Shown here in pieces: positions 1-9,151 of a stretch of DNA of 64,000 nucleotides. The notes below the pieces were generated by a model. The model was not told the origin of the DNA and did not search any database. It saw only the letters and a program-made list of their open reading frames with translations. Every line of letters begins with the position of its first letter. Position 1 is the stretch's first letter. Both the position numbers and the translations under genes were made by a program. This DNA is from Candidatus Binatia bacterium. Lineage in GTDB: Bacteria; Desulfobacterota; Binatia; Bin18. The DNA is taken from the NCBI GenBank assembly GCA_022820725.1, contig JAJEFA010000018.1, positions 1 through 64,000 on the forward strand. The letters run 5' to 3'.

Positions 1-77
1 CTCACCATCCCACACAAACCAGACTGGGGTCAGTTGGGATGCGCCATCAGCTCGAATCGTGGCCATGATGGCATTAA
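1..77 (-). pseudogene. Partial second copy of a PPOX-fold gene (cut by window edge)
   Basis: Read on the minus strand, this stretch encodes MATIRADG then QLTPVWFVWDGE, nearly the same as the core of the gene at 120-599. Bases 1-75 align closely with 405-479. The reading frame is open upstream of the MATIR methionine, but the residues there do not resemble the first helix (FLAESRN) of the complete neighbour. The 5' end therefore looks rearranged. This is either the start of a diverged tandem duplicate or a truncated remnant; the rest lies outside the window. Confidence 0.5.
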
Positions 78-119
78 ATGTGGAGTAATCCGGCCCCCGG
101 CGTAGCACAGGGGCCGACG

Positions 120-599
120 TTATTTTGCCAACCCCATGGTCTCCATCCGGGTGGGCTTCATGACAACCAGAACCCGAGGCTCCGTTTTCATGCGTTCCAG
201 ATATTCTGCGCCGCCTTCCTCGCCCTGATATTTTACCAGGATTTTTCGGGTGTCCTCCCAAATATCCTGCTCGCGGATTTCCGCCTTGCCCTCAGCCGTG
301 ACATAGCCGAAGCCGGTGACATCATCGATGCACAGGCTCATGCGGACGTCGCGGACCAGGTTTTTATATTTGGCGCGCTCGGTGGTAATAGAGATGATGA
401 ATTGCTCACCATCCCACACAAACCAGACCGGGGTGAGCTGGGGGGTGCCATTGGCGCGGATCGTGGCCATAGTGGCATTCCGACTTTCGGCCAGAAAGCT
501 CTCGACCGTCCGTTTGTTCTCCTCGGCCCACACCGTGCCGGTCAGGCTGAGGGCGAGGACGGCCCCCCATACGATGGTCCTGTACATATTGTTCCGCAT
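120..599 (-). CDS. Exported PPOX-class (pyridoxamine 5'-phosphate oxidase-fold) protein
   Basis: The 159-residue product is a split-barrel flavin/F420-binding fold of the PPOX class. The stretch MATIRANG, TPVWFVWDGEQFI, RAKYKNLVRDVRMSLCID and FGYVTAEGKAEI is the usual pattern of these proteins. The start at 599 has AAAGGAG 7 nt upstream and gives a textbook signal peptide (residues 1-25: basic Arg start, hydrophobic VWGAVLALSLTG, cleavage after VWA). Upstream in-frame codons were rejected because they would bury this signal. Family members are usually cytoplasmic and use FMN, F420 or heme, so a secreted form is odd. Export is inferred from the leader only; the cofactor cannot be told from sequence. 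Confidence 0.75.
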   Translation of the reverse strand: MRNNMYRTIVWGAVLALSLTGTVWAEENKRTVESFLAESRNATMATIRANGTPQLTPVWFVWDGEQFIISITTERAKYKNLVRDVRMSLCIDDVTGFGYVTAEGKAEIREQDIWEDTRKILVKYQGEEGGAEYLERMKTEPRVLVVMKPTRMETMGLAK

Positions 600-679
600 C
601 GTCGTACTCCTTTCGTGTGCAACCCATAGCAGAGAATGGGTGACAGGAGTAGTTCTACGCCGCGCGGCAGAACAGCCGC

Positions 680-1324
680 CTAGGCGATGGCCTTGCGCCA
701 CACGGTGGCCAGCCAGGGCTGCTGCTGGCGCGGTTTTCCGGGTGGGCGGTAGTAATGCGTGACTTCCTGAAATTGCGCATTTGTAAGGAGCTCCCGCCAG
801 GTCTCAAACGTGTAGAAGCTGCCGTAGCGATGGTCTTGCCAGCCCTCCTGGTTATGGCCACGCGGGTTTGAGCTGAACAGAATGCCGTTCGGTTTGAGCG
901 TCTCCCAAAGCTGCCCGAGAATTCGCGGCAACTCCTGACTCGGAATATGAAAGAGGGCGGCATTGGCAAAAATGCCGTCAAAGCGCTCAGACGGTAATCT
1001 CAGATCGAGAAAATTCTGATGCCACACCTCGCAGCCCGTCTGGCGTCTGGCCATTTCAACAAAGCGTTCCGCGCCGTCCAGTCCAACGGCCTTGTGGCCC
1101 AGGTCGCGAAAGGCTGCCAGGTCACGGCCTGGGCCGCAGCCGAAGTCGAGAATGGAATATGGCCTGTCTCCCGCTATATGATCGAGTAGGGCGGCTCGGT
1201 TCTGACTGACATCGTGGTCCTGCGTCCCGTGCCAGAACGCCTCCGCAAACCGGTCATAGAAAGCGAGGGTCGTGCGAGCGGTCTGCCTGACTTCTTCGGG
1301 GCTTAGGCGTGCGAGTTGTTTCAT
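680..1324 (-). CDS. Class I SAM-dependent methyltransferase
   Basis: The product (214 residues) has the Rossmann methyltransferase motif I, DFGCGPG at about residues 60-66. It is followed by an acidic motif II (GLDGAERFVEMAR), FDGIFANAALFHI and LKPNGILFSSNP, which are typical of small-molecule methyltransferases of the UbiE/Tam type. The substrate cannot be assigned. The ATG at 1324 precedes the conserved helix; a TTG at 1429 with AGGAG upstream would add 35 residues of low similarity to the family and is a real alternative. The gene is divergent from selB, sharing a 130-bp (or 25-bp) promoter region with it. Confidence 0.75.
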   Translation of the reverse strand: MKQLARLSPEEVRQTARTTLAFYDRFAEAFWHGTQDHDVSQNRAALLDHIAGDRPYSILDFGCGPGRDLAAFRDLGHKAVGLDGAERFVEMARRQTGCEVWHQNFLDLRLPSERFDGIFANAALFHIPSQELPRILGQLWETLKPNGILFSSNPRGHNQEGWQDHRYGSFYTFETWRELLTNAQFQEVTHYYRPPGKPRQQQPWLATVWRKAIA

Positions 1325-1454
1325 ACTGGGTCCAGCATGCTTGATAGCATGGGTCTCTGTGTCTCGTCTTGGCCGTTTGATCCCTATTTGCTTTTGAGGG
1401 ATTTCTTTCCACCCTTCTTTTTGACACAATGCGCTCCTGTCTCAGGGGCACGTT

Positions 1455-3362
1455 ATGCCGCATATTATTGGCACTGCCGGACATATTGACCACGGCAAGA
1501 CCTCATTGCTCAAGGCTCTGACCGGACACGACACCGATCAGCTCAAAGAGGAAAAGGAACGGGGCATCTCCATTGACCTCGGTTTTGCCTTTCTGGATTT
1601 GCCCAACGGTGAGCGGGCCGGGATCGTTGATGTGCCTGGTCACGAGCGTTTTATCCGCAATATGCTGGCTGGTGCCCAGGGCATAGATTTGGTGCTGTTT
1701 ACCGTTGCCGCGGACGATGGCGTGATGCCCCAAACCGAGGAGCATTTCGATTTTCTCCACCTGCTGGGCGTACAAAAAGGTCTCTTCGTTATTACAAAAG
1801 CCGATATGGTGGGTCCTGAGCGAATTGAAGAGGTCCGGGAAGAAATCGAGATTCTGACGATTGACACCGTTTTTGAAGGCGCGCCCATCCTGCCGGTCTC
1901 ATCCGTGACCGGCCAGGGCTTGGATGGGCTGCAACAGGAGATTGCGCGGCAGCTTGAAGCCTATAGCCGGCCTTCTCAGCCCGGCTACTTTCGGCTGCCG
2001 GTCGATCGGGTCTTTACGCTCAAAGGGCACGGGGTTGTTGTGACCGGGACCGCGCTGGCCGGAACGGTTCGCGAAGGTGATACCGTCCGGGTGCTTCCGA
2101 CGCAGAGAGAAGCGCGCGTGCGTTCGCTCCAAGTCCACGGAGAGGACATGTCCGAAGCGCATTGGGGGCAGCGGGTTGCGCTGAATCTGGTCGGACTGGA
2201 CAAGGCGGATGTGGCTCGTGGCCATGTCGTGTGTCATCCCAAGGTCCAGATGACGACTACCCGTTTTGATGCCAGCGTTGAAATTCGGCCGAGTGCGGGA
2301 CGCGAGGTCGTGAACCACGAGCGGGTACGTATTCATCTGGGGACAGCCGAAGTCATTGGGAAAATTATCTTGCTTGGCGGCCTTGATGTCTTGCCGCCGA
2401 AATCGATGGCCCTGTGTCAGATCGTCACCCAGGAACCGCTGGTTGCCCTGCGCGGGGACCACTTCGTGCTGCGAAATCAAACCGCGCAGGGAACATTAGG
2501 GGGCGGAGTGGTGGTGAACCCGTTTGCCCAACGCCACCGTAAGGCAGAAACTCAGGCCACGGAACGCTTGCATGCTCTGCAAACACCAGACCTGCGCGAG
2601 GCCTGCCACGCCTATTTGGAAGTCTGCCCACAGTTTGCCGTCCGGCTGGACGAAATTTACCACGGGGTGAATGCGCGGGAAGAGGAAATCACTGCCCTGC
2701 TTGCAAACGATGCGGCGATTCTGCCTTTTCCCGATGCCCAGCATCCCGAGGCCTATTCCATTACAACAAAATGGCAGCGGCTGGTCGCTGCCGTCGAAAA
2801 GATGCTGGCCGTCTTTCACGCTCAGACCCCGCTGGCTCAGGGGATGGACATGGAGTCGGTGCGGAGTCAATTGCCGTTTAACCTGACCCCCAAGATTTTT
2901 CGGGCTGTCGCCGAGCGGCTTATCGCGGAGGGGGTTGTCGCTCGCCACGAGAGCCTGCTGCGTCTGCCGTCCCACGCTGTCTCGTTGAGCCAGGAAGAGC
3001 AGGCCATCGCCGCTCGACTCGAACGTCTCGTGCAAGAGGGACAATTCACCCCACCGGACACGAAGGGGCTGGAGGAGGTGTTGCAGCTTCCTCGTAAACG
3101 GTTGAACGATTTCTTAGCGGTGCTTGAGTCACGGGAGGCGCTGGTCAAAATTACACCGGATTTCTACATCAGCGGAACAGTGCTGGGTCAGGCCCGGACG
3201 GCGCTGACTGACTACGTGGCGACTCACGGAGAAATTACCGCGGCCATATTTCGTGACCTGCTTGGTATTAGTCGAAAAACCGCCATTCCTCTGCTGGAAT
3301 ACTTCGACCGCAATGGCCTCACGGTCCGAGTCGGTGATGTACGCAAGCTGCGGAAAACCTAG
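1455..3362 (+). CDS. selB: Selenocysteine-specific elongation factor SelB
   Basis: SelB is the GTPase that carries selenocysteyl-tRNA(Sec) to UGA codons marked by a SECIS hairpin. The 635-residue product starts with the GTPase domain: GHIDHGKT (residues 9-16, G1), ERGISIDLGF (switch I; SelB-type Ile-Asp-Leu), DVPGHERF (G3) and TKAD (G4). EF-Tu-like beta barrels follow (RVFTLKGHGVVVTGTALAG). The C-terminal third is a run of winged-helix domains ending in GISRKTAIPLLEYFDRNGLTVR, the RNA-binding part. The length matches bacterial SelB. selA, selD and tRNA(Sec) are not in the window. The two selenoprotein genes at 23.1 and 59.8 kb give it local clients. Confidence 0.95.
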   Translation: MPHIIGTAGHIDHGKTSLLKALTGHDTDQLKEEKERGISIDLGFAFLDLPNGERAGIVDVPGHERFIRNMLAGAQGIDLVLFTVAADDGVMPQTEEHFDFLHLLGVQKGLFVITKADMVGPERIEEVREEIEILTIDTVFEGAPILPVSSVTGQGLDGLQQEIARQLEAYSRPSQPGYFRLPVDRVFTLKGHGVVVTGTALAGTVREGDTVRVLPTQREARVRSLQVHGEDMSEAHWGQRVALNLVGLDKADVARGHVVCHPKVQMTTTRFDASVEIRPSAGREVVNHERVRIHLGTAEVIGKIILLGGLDVLPPKSMALCQIVTQEPLVALRGDHFVLRNQTAQGTLGGGVVVNPFAQRHRKAETQATERLHALQTPDLREACHAYLEVCPQFAVRLDEIYHGVNAREEEITALLANDAAILPFPDAQHPEAYSITTKWQRLVAAVEKMLAVFHAQTPLAQGMDMESVRSQLPFNLTPKIFRAVAERLIAEGVVARHESLLRLPSHAVSLSQEEQAIAARLERLVQEGQFTPPDTKGLEEVLQLPRKRLNDFLAVLESREALVKITPDFYISGTVLGQARTALTDYVATHGEITAAIFRDLLGISRKTAIPLLEYFDRNGLTVRVGDVRKLRKT

Positions 3363-3400
3363 GAGAAAACGATCGCTTGGGCTGTGTATGGAACGAATGG

Positions 3401-3474
3401 ACTCTCGAAGGAGAGTGCTCAGGGTGAGAGGGGGAATGCCATGACCGCAAATTCCTTTACCGTCATGGCATTCC
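3401..3474. other. Two hairpins in the gap after selB
   Basis: The 328-bp gap 3363-3690 has no convincing ORF. It holds a 6-bp stem with tetraloop (ACTCTC-gaag-GAGAGT, 3401-3416) and a stronger perfect 13-bp inverted repeat, GGAATGCCATGAC at 3433-3445 and its complement at 3462-3474, with a 16-nt loop. No T-run follows, so a simple intrinsic terminator is not certain. The arms could also mark a small repeat element. It may act as a transcript end for selB; that is inference. Confidence 0.5.
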
Positions 3475-3553
3475 AGTAAGCAAGAAGGCTCACTCAAGAG
3501 CCCATGCCCCAATCAGGGCCTATCCACCACCACATGTTCCTAGGGTAAACGAA

Positions 3554-3582
3554 TTGACATCATATTTCAAGTGCTGGATTAA
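3554..3582 (+). promoter_or_regulatory. Possible sigma-70 promoter for lolC
   Basis: A perfect TTGACA (3554-3559) is followed after 17 nt by GATTAA in a locally AT-rich stretch, about 110 bp before the lolC start. The -10 match is only moderate. The local drop in GC against the surrounding genes supports a promoter. Confidence 0.4.
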
Positions 3583-3690
3583 ATTTTTATTCTAACCAAC
3601 TGCGAAGAAAGAAAAATGGACATTCTTTTATGGTGGAAAACACGCCAGGCCGAATGAGCGGTAGGTGTTGAATCAATAATCCGGTAGCTT

Positions 3691-4956
3691 GTGCGATACG
3701 AACTTTTTCTGAGTCTGCGTTACCTCCGAGCCAGACGGCATGAGGTGTTTATCTCGTTAATCACCATGATTTCCATGGTTGGAGTCATGATTGGCGTGAT
3801 GACGCTGAACATCGTCTTGGCGGTAATGACGGGATTTGAGGAAGATCTACGCGACCGCATTCTGGGCTTTAATCCGCACGTCGTCATTTCCAGCTTGCAA
3901 GGTTTTGTGGACGGATATGCGGAGGTGGTTGATACGGTGAGCCAAGTGCCCGAGGTGGTTGCCGTGGCACCGTTTGTCTACGGTCAGGTGATGGTCAGTG
4001 CGGGACAGAGTGTGTCTGGCTCGCTTGTGCGTGGAGTCGATCCCTCGTTGGCCAGCGCGGTGGTCGATATTGAGGCACATCTGTCTTTTGGTGAAGTCGA
4101 CCAACTCGGCCAAAAACAGGAGTTGACGTTTCAGACTGAGGAAACGGTTCAAACGGTTCAACTCTCCGGTGTACTCGTCGGGCATGAGTTGGCGCGTCAA
4201 CTTGGCGTCTTTGTGGGCGACCCGATCAATATCATTTCTCCGCTGAGTACCACCCCCGGTCCCCTTGGCGTTGTTCCCAGGGTGAAGCGTTTTATAATTG
4301 TCGGGGTGTTTGATGCGGGTATGTTTGAATACGATAGCGCCCTGATTTATATGTCGCTCGCCGATGCGCAACAGTTTTTTACCTTGGGTGAACAGGTGAC
4401 CGGTGTTGAGGTGAAGATTCGCGACGTATATCAAGCCCAAACAGTCGCTCGCGAGTTAGAAGGTGTGTTGGGATTCCCCTATACGACCCGAGACTGGACC
4501 GAGGTAAACAGCAATATTTTTGCTGCGCTGAAGCTTGAAAAGGTTGTGTACTTTATCGTGCTCCTACTCATCGTCCTGGTTGCCGCGTTCAATATTATTG
4601 CCACGCTGATTATGGTGGTCATGGAAAAACGTAAGGATATTGCGGTGTTGAAGTCCATGGGGGCAACGGGCAACGCCATCAGCCGCATCTTTATTTATAA
4701 AGGGCTCATCATCGGCGTTGTCGGGACGCTTATGGGCACGCTGCTAGGTTGGGTCGGCTGTTGGCTGTTGGACCGCTATGAGTTCATCGAACTCCCGAAA
4801 GATGTTTTCTATGTTTCGACCCTGCCGGTGAAAATGTATGCGGAGAATTTTTTCATTGTTGGGGTCGCGTCGATGATTATCTGTTTGCTCGCCACCATCT
4901 ATCCCGCACGTCAGGCCGCGCGATTGGCGCCGGTCGAGGTCATTCGCTACGAGTAA
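3691..4956 (+). CDS. lolC: Lipoprotein-releasing ABC transporter permease (LolC/LolE family)
   Basis: This is the inner-membrane subunit that extracts outer-membrane lipoproteins and hands them to LolA. The 421-residue protein has the LolC/E layout: a first membrane helix at about 20-45 (ISLITMISMVGVMIGVMTLN), a periplasmic MacB-like domain of about 220 residues, then three C-terminal helices starting near VVYFIVLLLIVLVAAFN, with the coupling sequence KRKDIAVLKSMGA between the second and third. The start is GTG. The lolD gene follows 18 bp downstream, so both are probably cotranscribed. Only one LolC/E-type permease is present here, as in many non-enterobacterial genomes where one protein forms a homodimer. 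Confidence 0.92.
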   Translation: MRYELFLSLRYLRARRHEVFISLITMISMVGVMIGVMTLNIVLAVMTGFEEDLRDRILGFNPHVVISSLQGFVDGYAEVVDTVSQVPEVVAVAPFVYGQVMVSAGQSVSGSLVRGVDPSLASAVVDIEAHLSFGEVDQLGQKQELTFQTEETVQTVQLSGVLVGHELARQLGVFVGDPINIISPLSTTPGPLGVVPRVKRFIIVGVFDAGMFEYDSALIYMSLADAQQFFTLGEQVTGVEVKIRDVYQAQTVARELEGVLGFPYTTRDWTEVNSNIFAALKLEKVVYFIVLLLIVLVAAFNIIATLIMVVMEKRKDIAVLKSMGATGNAISRIFIYKGLIIGVVGTLMGTLLGWVGCWLLDRYEFIELPKDVFYVSTLPVKMYAENFFIVGVASMIICLLATIYPARQAARLAPVEVIRYE

Positions 4957-4974
4957 GAAACGGACCGCTGAGAG

Positions 4975-5655
4975 ATGGCACATCTCCTCCAGGCAACGCA
5001 GCTCAGCAAACAGTACGGAGAGGGTGAGCAGGCGGTTCGCGTGCTTGAAAACTTGGACCTCACCCTGCGGCCGGCTGAGCGGACGGCGATCATTGGGGAA
5101 TCTGGAGTGGGGAAGAGCACGTTGCTGCATATTCTGGGCACGCTCGACCGTCCCACCTCAGGACACGTCACGCTTGACGGTCAGGATCTGTTCAGTCTGC
5201 CCGAAGGAGAACTGGCTTCCTTACGCAACCGAGAGATTGGATTTGTCTTTCAACTGCATCATCTCCTGCCGGATTTTACTGCCCTTGAGAATGTGATGAT
5301 GCCAGGACTGATCGCCGGACTGAGCCAGGAGGAGGCCCGGACCCGTGCTGCTGAGATATTGGAGCAGGTCGGTCTGTCTGCCCGCCTGAGCCACCGACCA
5401 GGAGAATTGTCTGGGGGAGAACAGCAACGGGTAGCGGTTGCGCGTGCCTTGGTCCTGGAGCCTCGGCTGGTGCTGGCGGATGAGCCGACCGGCAATCTTG
5501 ACCCCGAGACCGGCGAGGGAGTGTTGCGCTTACTGCTCGCGCTGCATCAGGCCCTGGGCGTAGCCATGATTGTTGTCACCCATAGCGAAAAACTTGCTGC
5601 AGCAATGGACCGGACACTGCGACTCAAACATGGAACACTCACCGAGGTAGGCTGA
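4975..5655 (+). CDS. lolD: Lipoprotein-releasing ABC transporter ATP-binding protein LolD
   Basis: The 226-residue protein is a complete ABC ATPase. Walker A GESGVGKST is near residues 40-48, the Q-loop is FVFQLHHLLPDF, the signature is LSGGEQQRVAVARAL, Walker B with D-loop is LVLADEPTGNLDPETG, and the switch His is in VTHSEK. The sequence LHHLLPDFTALENVMMP is characteristic of the LolD/MacB branch. It lies 18 bp after lolC and supplies the energy for lipoprotein release. bamA follows after about 220 bp. Confidence 0.93.
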   Translation: MAHLLQATQLSKQYGEGEQAVRVLENLDLTLRPAERTAIIGESGVGKSTLLHILGTLDRPTSGHVTLDGQDLFSLPEGELASLRNREIGFVFQLHHLLPDFTALENVMMPGLIAGLSQEEARTRAAEILEQVGLSARLSHRPGELSGGEQQRVAVARALVLEPRLVLADEPTGNLDPETGEGVLRLLLALHQALGVAMIVVTHSEKLAAAMDRTLRLKHGTLTEVG

Positions 5656-5752
5656 TGAGACGGGACATCCTGGCTGGAGCTATAGCAGAGACGCGTGTGA
5701 GGAAGAGGTGCAGGGGCTGTGATCAGAACGCTTTCTATGCGAGAACTCTAGT

Positions 5753-5775
5753 ATTTGTCACTTCATTTGTCACTT
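5753..5775. repeat. Short tandem direct repeat before bamA
   Basis: ATTTGTCACTT occurs twice (5753-5763 and 5765-5775), one base apart, about 100 bp before the bamA start. Tandem 11-mers with a 12-bp period sit close to one helical turn, so they could bind a regulator on one DNA face. No function can be assigned; chance is possible. Confidence 0.35.
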
Positions 5776-5877
5776 CCCCGGCTCCCTTCAGGGAGGAGGT
5801 GAAGGGGATTGCTGCCTTTACAATGTGAGGTGATTTTGGTAGGGGGAAGGGCGGTCTCAAAGGCAGACGCGACACAC

Positions 5878-8520
5878 ATGGCTCGCACATTTTTCGTAAT
5901 TACCAGCATATGTCTGTTCATTTGCTCCGGGCTTCTGGGGGCTGCATCCCCTGCCTGGGCTGACGACGCTGAACTCTCGGAGGATCATATCCCTGATGTT
6001 CTTCCTGACGATGTCTTTGAAGTGGATGAATTTGAAGCCGAGACATTGCTTGAAGAAGAGGGAATCGAAGATGGTGACGCATCTGACGCGGAAGTGGTCG
6101 AAGCAGACGAACCGGAAGGCGACACATTCGAATCCGCTCTGCCTGAGGAGCCGGCCGACATTGTCGATACGATTGTGATTGGCGGCAACGACCGTGTTGA
6201 GGAAGAGGCGATCCGCATTCGGACCTCTGCTCTGCCCGGCACGGCGTTGAATCGGGATACGGTCGATGCCGATATTCGGTCCATCTACGATATGGGCTTC
6301 TTCCATAATGTAGAGGCGCGGTTTGAGAGAGAAGGCGGGCGTAACGTCTTGACCTATTGGGTCAGTGAGCGGCCGCTCATTCGCGAAGTCCTCTTCGAAG
6401 GAAATAAGAAGCTCGATAAAGAAGCGCTTGAGGTCGCGCTGAAAATTCATCCCCGCACCATTCTCAACCCCGTCCGCATCAGGCGGGGGATCGAAGACGC
6501 CAAAAAAGCCTATGAAGAAAAAGGATATTTAGACACCGATATCTCCTATCGGGCCGAGCAGTTCGGTCCGGGAGAAGCCACGGTGACCTTTACGATCGAG
6601 GAACAGAAGCCGACCGGTATTACCCAAATCCATTTCGAGGGCAATGAGACATTTGAAGACGCTCGGCTGCAATCCATTATGGCGACCCGCAAGAAGAGTT
6701 TCCTCTCTCGCTTTACGAGTATCGGGACGCTCAACCGAGAAGCACTCAAGACGGACACGGAGCGGATTACCGCCTTCTATTACGATAACGGCTATATCAA
6801 CGTCAAAGTCGATGAGCCGAAAATCGAACGCCACGATGACGGAATGCATGTGACCATCCGGATTGATGAGGGCGAGCAATACACCATTGGTGAAGTGCAT
6901 ATTGTCGGCGATTTCCCTGGGAGTGAAGACCAAGCCCTGCGGGCGGTTGCCCTGGTAGAGGGTGAAGTGTTTAAGGCCAGCAATCTCCGGGAAGATGTCT
7001 TTCGGTTAACCGGATATTTCAGTAACCACGGCTTTGCTTTTGTGAACGTCGAGCCGGAAACCCAGGTCGAGCAGGACGACAGCGTCGTCAATATCTCTTA
7101 TCGGGTTGATCAGGGACCAGAAGTCTATATCGACCGGATTGATATTGCGGGTAATACCAAAACCCGTGACAAGGTGATCCGGCGAGAATTACGCATTGCC
7201 GAGCAGAGCAAGTTCAACGCCACCAGCATAGAGCACAGCCGCGCCCGGGTGCAGCGACTCGGGTTTTTCCAGGATGTGAACGTTGCGACGCGCCGGGGCG
7301 CGCGGAGCGATTTGCTCAATGTGTTGGTTGATGTCAAAGAGGCCCAAACCGGAGCCTTCAGTATTGGAGCCGGCTTTAATACCGCGACCAGTCTCATAGG
7401 CTCTGCCCGTATTCAGGAAACGAATCTCTTTGGCCGAGGCCACCAGTTTGTGATCAGTGGCAATATGGGCAGCCGGTACCGCAACTCCACCGTCAGTTGG
7501 ACCGACCCCTATTTCCTGGATACCCATCTGTCCCTGGGGCTGGAAGTCTTTGACTGGCGCTTTGCGTTTGAGGATTTTGACCGTGGCGGGACGGGCGGCG
7601 GGGTACGGCTCTTCTACCCCATTGACGAGCTGGGGATTAAAACCCTATGGGGATTTCCCCTGCGGGATGTGGATATTGGTATGCAATACCAGTGGGAAAA
7701 ATCCAAGATCAACAATTTTGAACCGATCGCTCCTGATGCGGTCCGGGCCGAAAAGGGAACCCAAACCACGAGTAGAATTACGCCAACCTTTCGGCGCAAT
7801 ACCCTCAATCACCCCATGGATCCGACCGCCGGCTCCTATCAACAAATCACCTTCAGTCAGGCCGGTCTCGGGGGGGATGCGACGTATAGCAAGGCGGAAT
7901 TTCAGGCGCAATTCTTCTTCCCGGTCTATCGCAACCCGCGCTTTGGGCAATTGACCTGGATGTCGAATAACTTCTTTGGGTATGGGGTGGGTGATATTGA
8001 TTTTACTGACGAACCCGTTATCGGCGGGGAGGCTGAAAAAATTCTAGAGGACGACCTTCCGTTGTTCGACCGCTACTTCCCCGGTGGGCTGCACTCTATC
8101 CGGGGGTTTGGCGAACGGAGTTTAGGGCCGCGTCGGCCTGTCACGGTTTTGATTAATGATAGAGACGCGCCCAACGGGATACGCGCAGAAACGTATCATC
8201 GGCCGATTGGCGGCAGCCAACAACTGACGTTCCAGAATGAGTTGCGCTTTCCTATTGTGAAGCAACTGAATCTAAGGGGTGCAGTCTTTAGCGATATCGG
8301 CAATGCCTTTACGGCCGAACAAGGTGTTGACCTTGGAGATTTGCGCTACTCGGTCGGGGCTGGGATCCGGTGGAAGTCGCCGTTCGGACCCATCCGTATC
8401 GATCTTGCCAAGGCGCTCAATGCGAAAAAGAATGAGCGTACCAGCAATATTCACTTTTCGTTCGGTGGCGCAACTGGCGGGATTGGCGGCGGACGGGGCC
8501 GGTATGGCGGGCTTTATTAG
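5878..8520 (+). CDS. bamA: Outer membrane protein assembly factor BamA
   Basis: BamA inserts beta-barrel proteins into the outer membrane. I chose the ATG at 5878 (880 residues) because it starts a clean signal peptide (MARTFFVITSICLF to AWA). The longer TTG start at 5809 would place 23 residues in front of it. After the signal comes an unusual, strongly acidic stretch of about 65 residues (many D and E). POTRA repeats follow (first near DTIVIGGNDRV, others near REVLFEGNKKL, ITQIHFEGNETF, TIGEVHIVGDF and IDRIDIAGNTK), then the 16-strand barrel with RYFPGGLHSIRGFG (lid-lock VRGF-type motif) and PFGPIRIDLAKAL. The last strand NIHFSFG is followed by a Gly-rich tail ending in Tyr. Confidence 0.95.
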   Translation: MARTFFVITSICLFICSGLLGAASPAWADDAELSEDHIPDVLPDDVFEVDEFEAETLLEEEGIEDGDASDAEVVEADEPEGDTFESALPEEPADIVDTIVIGGNDRVEEEAIRIRTSALPGTALNRDTVDADIRSIYDMGFFHNVEARFEREGGRNVLTYWVSERPLIREVLFEGNKKLDKEALEVALKIHPRTILNPVRIRRGIEDAKKAYEEKGYLDTDISYRAEQFGPGEATVTFTIEEQKPTGITQIHFEGNETFEDARLQSIMATRKKSFLSRFTSIGTLNREALKTDTERITAFYYDNGYINVKVDEPKIERHDDGMHVTIRIDEGEQYTIGEVHIVGDFPGSEDQALRAVALVEGEVFKASNLREDVFRLTGYFSNHGFAFVNVEPETQVEQDDSVVNISYRVDQGPEVYIDRIDIAGNTKTRDKVIRRELRIAEQSKFNATSIEHSRARVQRLGFFQDVNVATRRGARSDLLNVLVDVKEAQTGAFSIGAGFNTATSLIGSARIQETNLFGRGHQFVISGNMGSRYRNSTVSWTDPYFLDTHLSLGLEVFDWRFAFEDFDRGGTGGGVRLFYPIDELGIKTLWGFPLRDVDIGMQYQWEKSKINNFEPIAPDAVRAEKGTQTTSRITPTFRRNTLNHPMDPTAGSYQQITFSQAGLGGDATYSKAEFQAQFFFPVYRNPRFGQLTWMSNNFFGYGVGDIDFTDEPVIGGEAEKILEDDLPLFDRYFPGGLHSIRGFGERSLGPRRPVTVLINDRDAPNGIRAETYHRPIGGSQQLTFQNELRFPIVKQLNLRGAVFSDIGNAFTAEQGVDLGDLRYSVGAGIRWKSPFGPIRIDLAKALNAKKNERTSNIHFSFGGATGGIGGGRGRYGGLY

Positions 8521-8605
8521 TCTGAAGGTGTGACCCGCAGTTCCGCCTGTCCGTCTCTATGCCAGAGAGACGTTTGGATCAAGCACTCTAACAATGGAGA
8601 GAGAT

Positions 8606-9151
8606 ATGTATTGGAAAAGAATCGTCTGTGTCGCCGTGAGTCTTGGTTTTCTCCTCTTCCCCCACAGCGGCGAGGGCGCCGACGACATTAAAGTCGGCTA
8701 TGTAGACCTCCAGGTCGCGCTGAATACGTCGAGCGCCGGGCAAAAGGCCAAAGACAGCTTTAAAGCCGAAGTGGAGCGGATGGAACGACGGCTCGAAAAA
8801 CGCCGGGAAAAAGTCGAAAAGCTCAAGGAAGAGCTTGAGAAAAAGGCCCTCCTACTTCGGGACGACGAACGGATCGCGTTGCAGCGCGACTACCGCCAGG
8901 AACTGCGGGACTTTGAACGGCTGTATAAAGATTCCCAAGAGGAGCTCAAGATCAGAGACCGTGAACTGACCGCGCGTATCCTGGTTGAACTCCGTCAAGT
9001 CGTCAACGACCTTGGAGAACAGGGGAGTTATTCAGTTATTCTCGAAGGCAATAACACGGTTGTGTTGTACGGCTCAAAAAGCATTGATCTCACTGAGTCG
9101 GTCATTAAAGCCTATAATAAAAAGGGCACCAAGATCTCTTTTAAAAACTAA
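8606..9151 (+). CDS. skp: Periplasmic chaperone of the Skp/OmpH family
   Basis: Skp holds unfolded outer-membrane proteins on the way to BamA. The product (181 residues from the ATG at 8606, which has GGAGAG 6 nt upstream; an ATG at 8594 is possible) starts with a signal peptide ending near GEGA. Then comes KVGYVDLQVALN, the conserved first strand of OmpH proteins, and a long charged helix of about 80 residues (coiled-coil arm). The end IDLTESVIKAYNKK is also typical. Its place between bamA and fabZ is the usual one in Gram-negative genomes. Confidence 0.9.
   Translation: MYWKRIVCVAVSLGFLLFPHSGEGADDIKVGYVDLQVALNTSSAGQKAKDSFKAEVERMERRLEKRREKVEKLKEELEKKALLLRDDERIALQRDYRQELRDFERLYKDSQEELKIRDRELTARILVELRQVVNDLGEQGSYSVILEGNNTVVLYGSKSIDLTESVIKAYNKKGTKISFKN

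Noticed and set aside
3363..3690. tRNA(Sec) gene (selC) near selB
   Set aside because: I looked for a long-variable-arm tRNA with a TCA anticodon loop here and in other gaps and did not find one.
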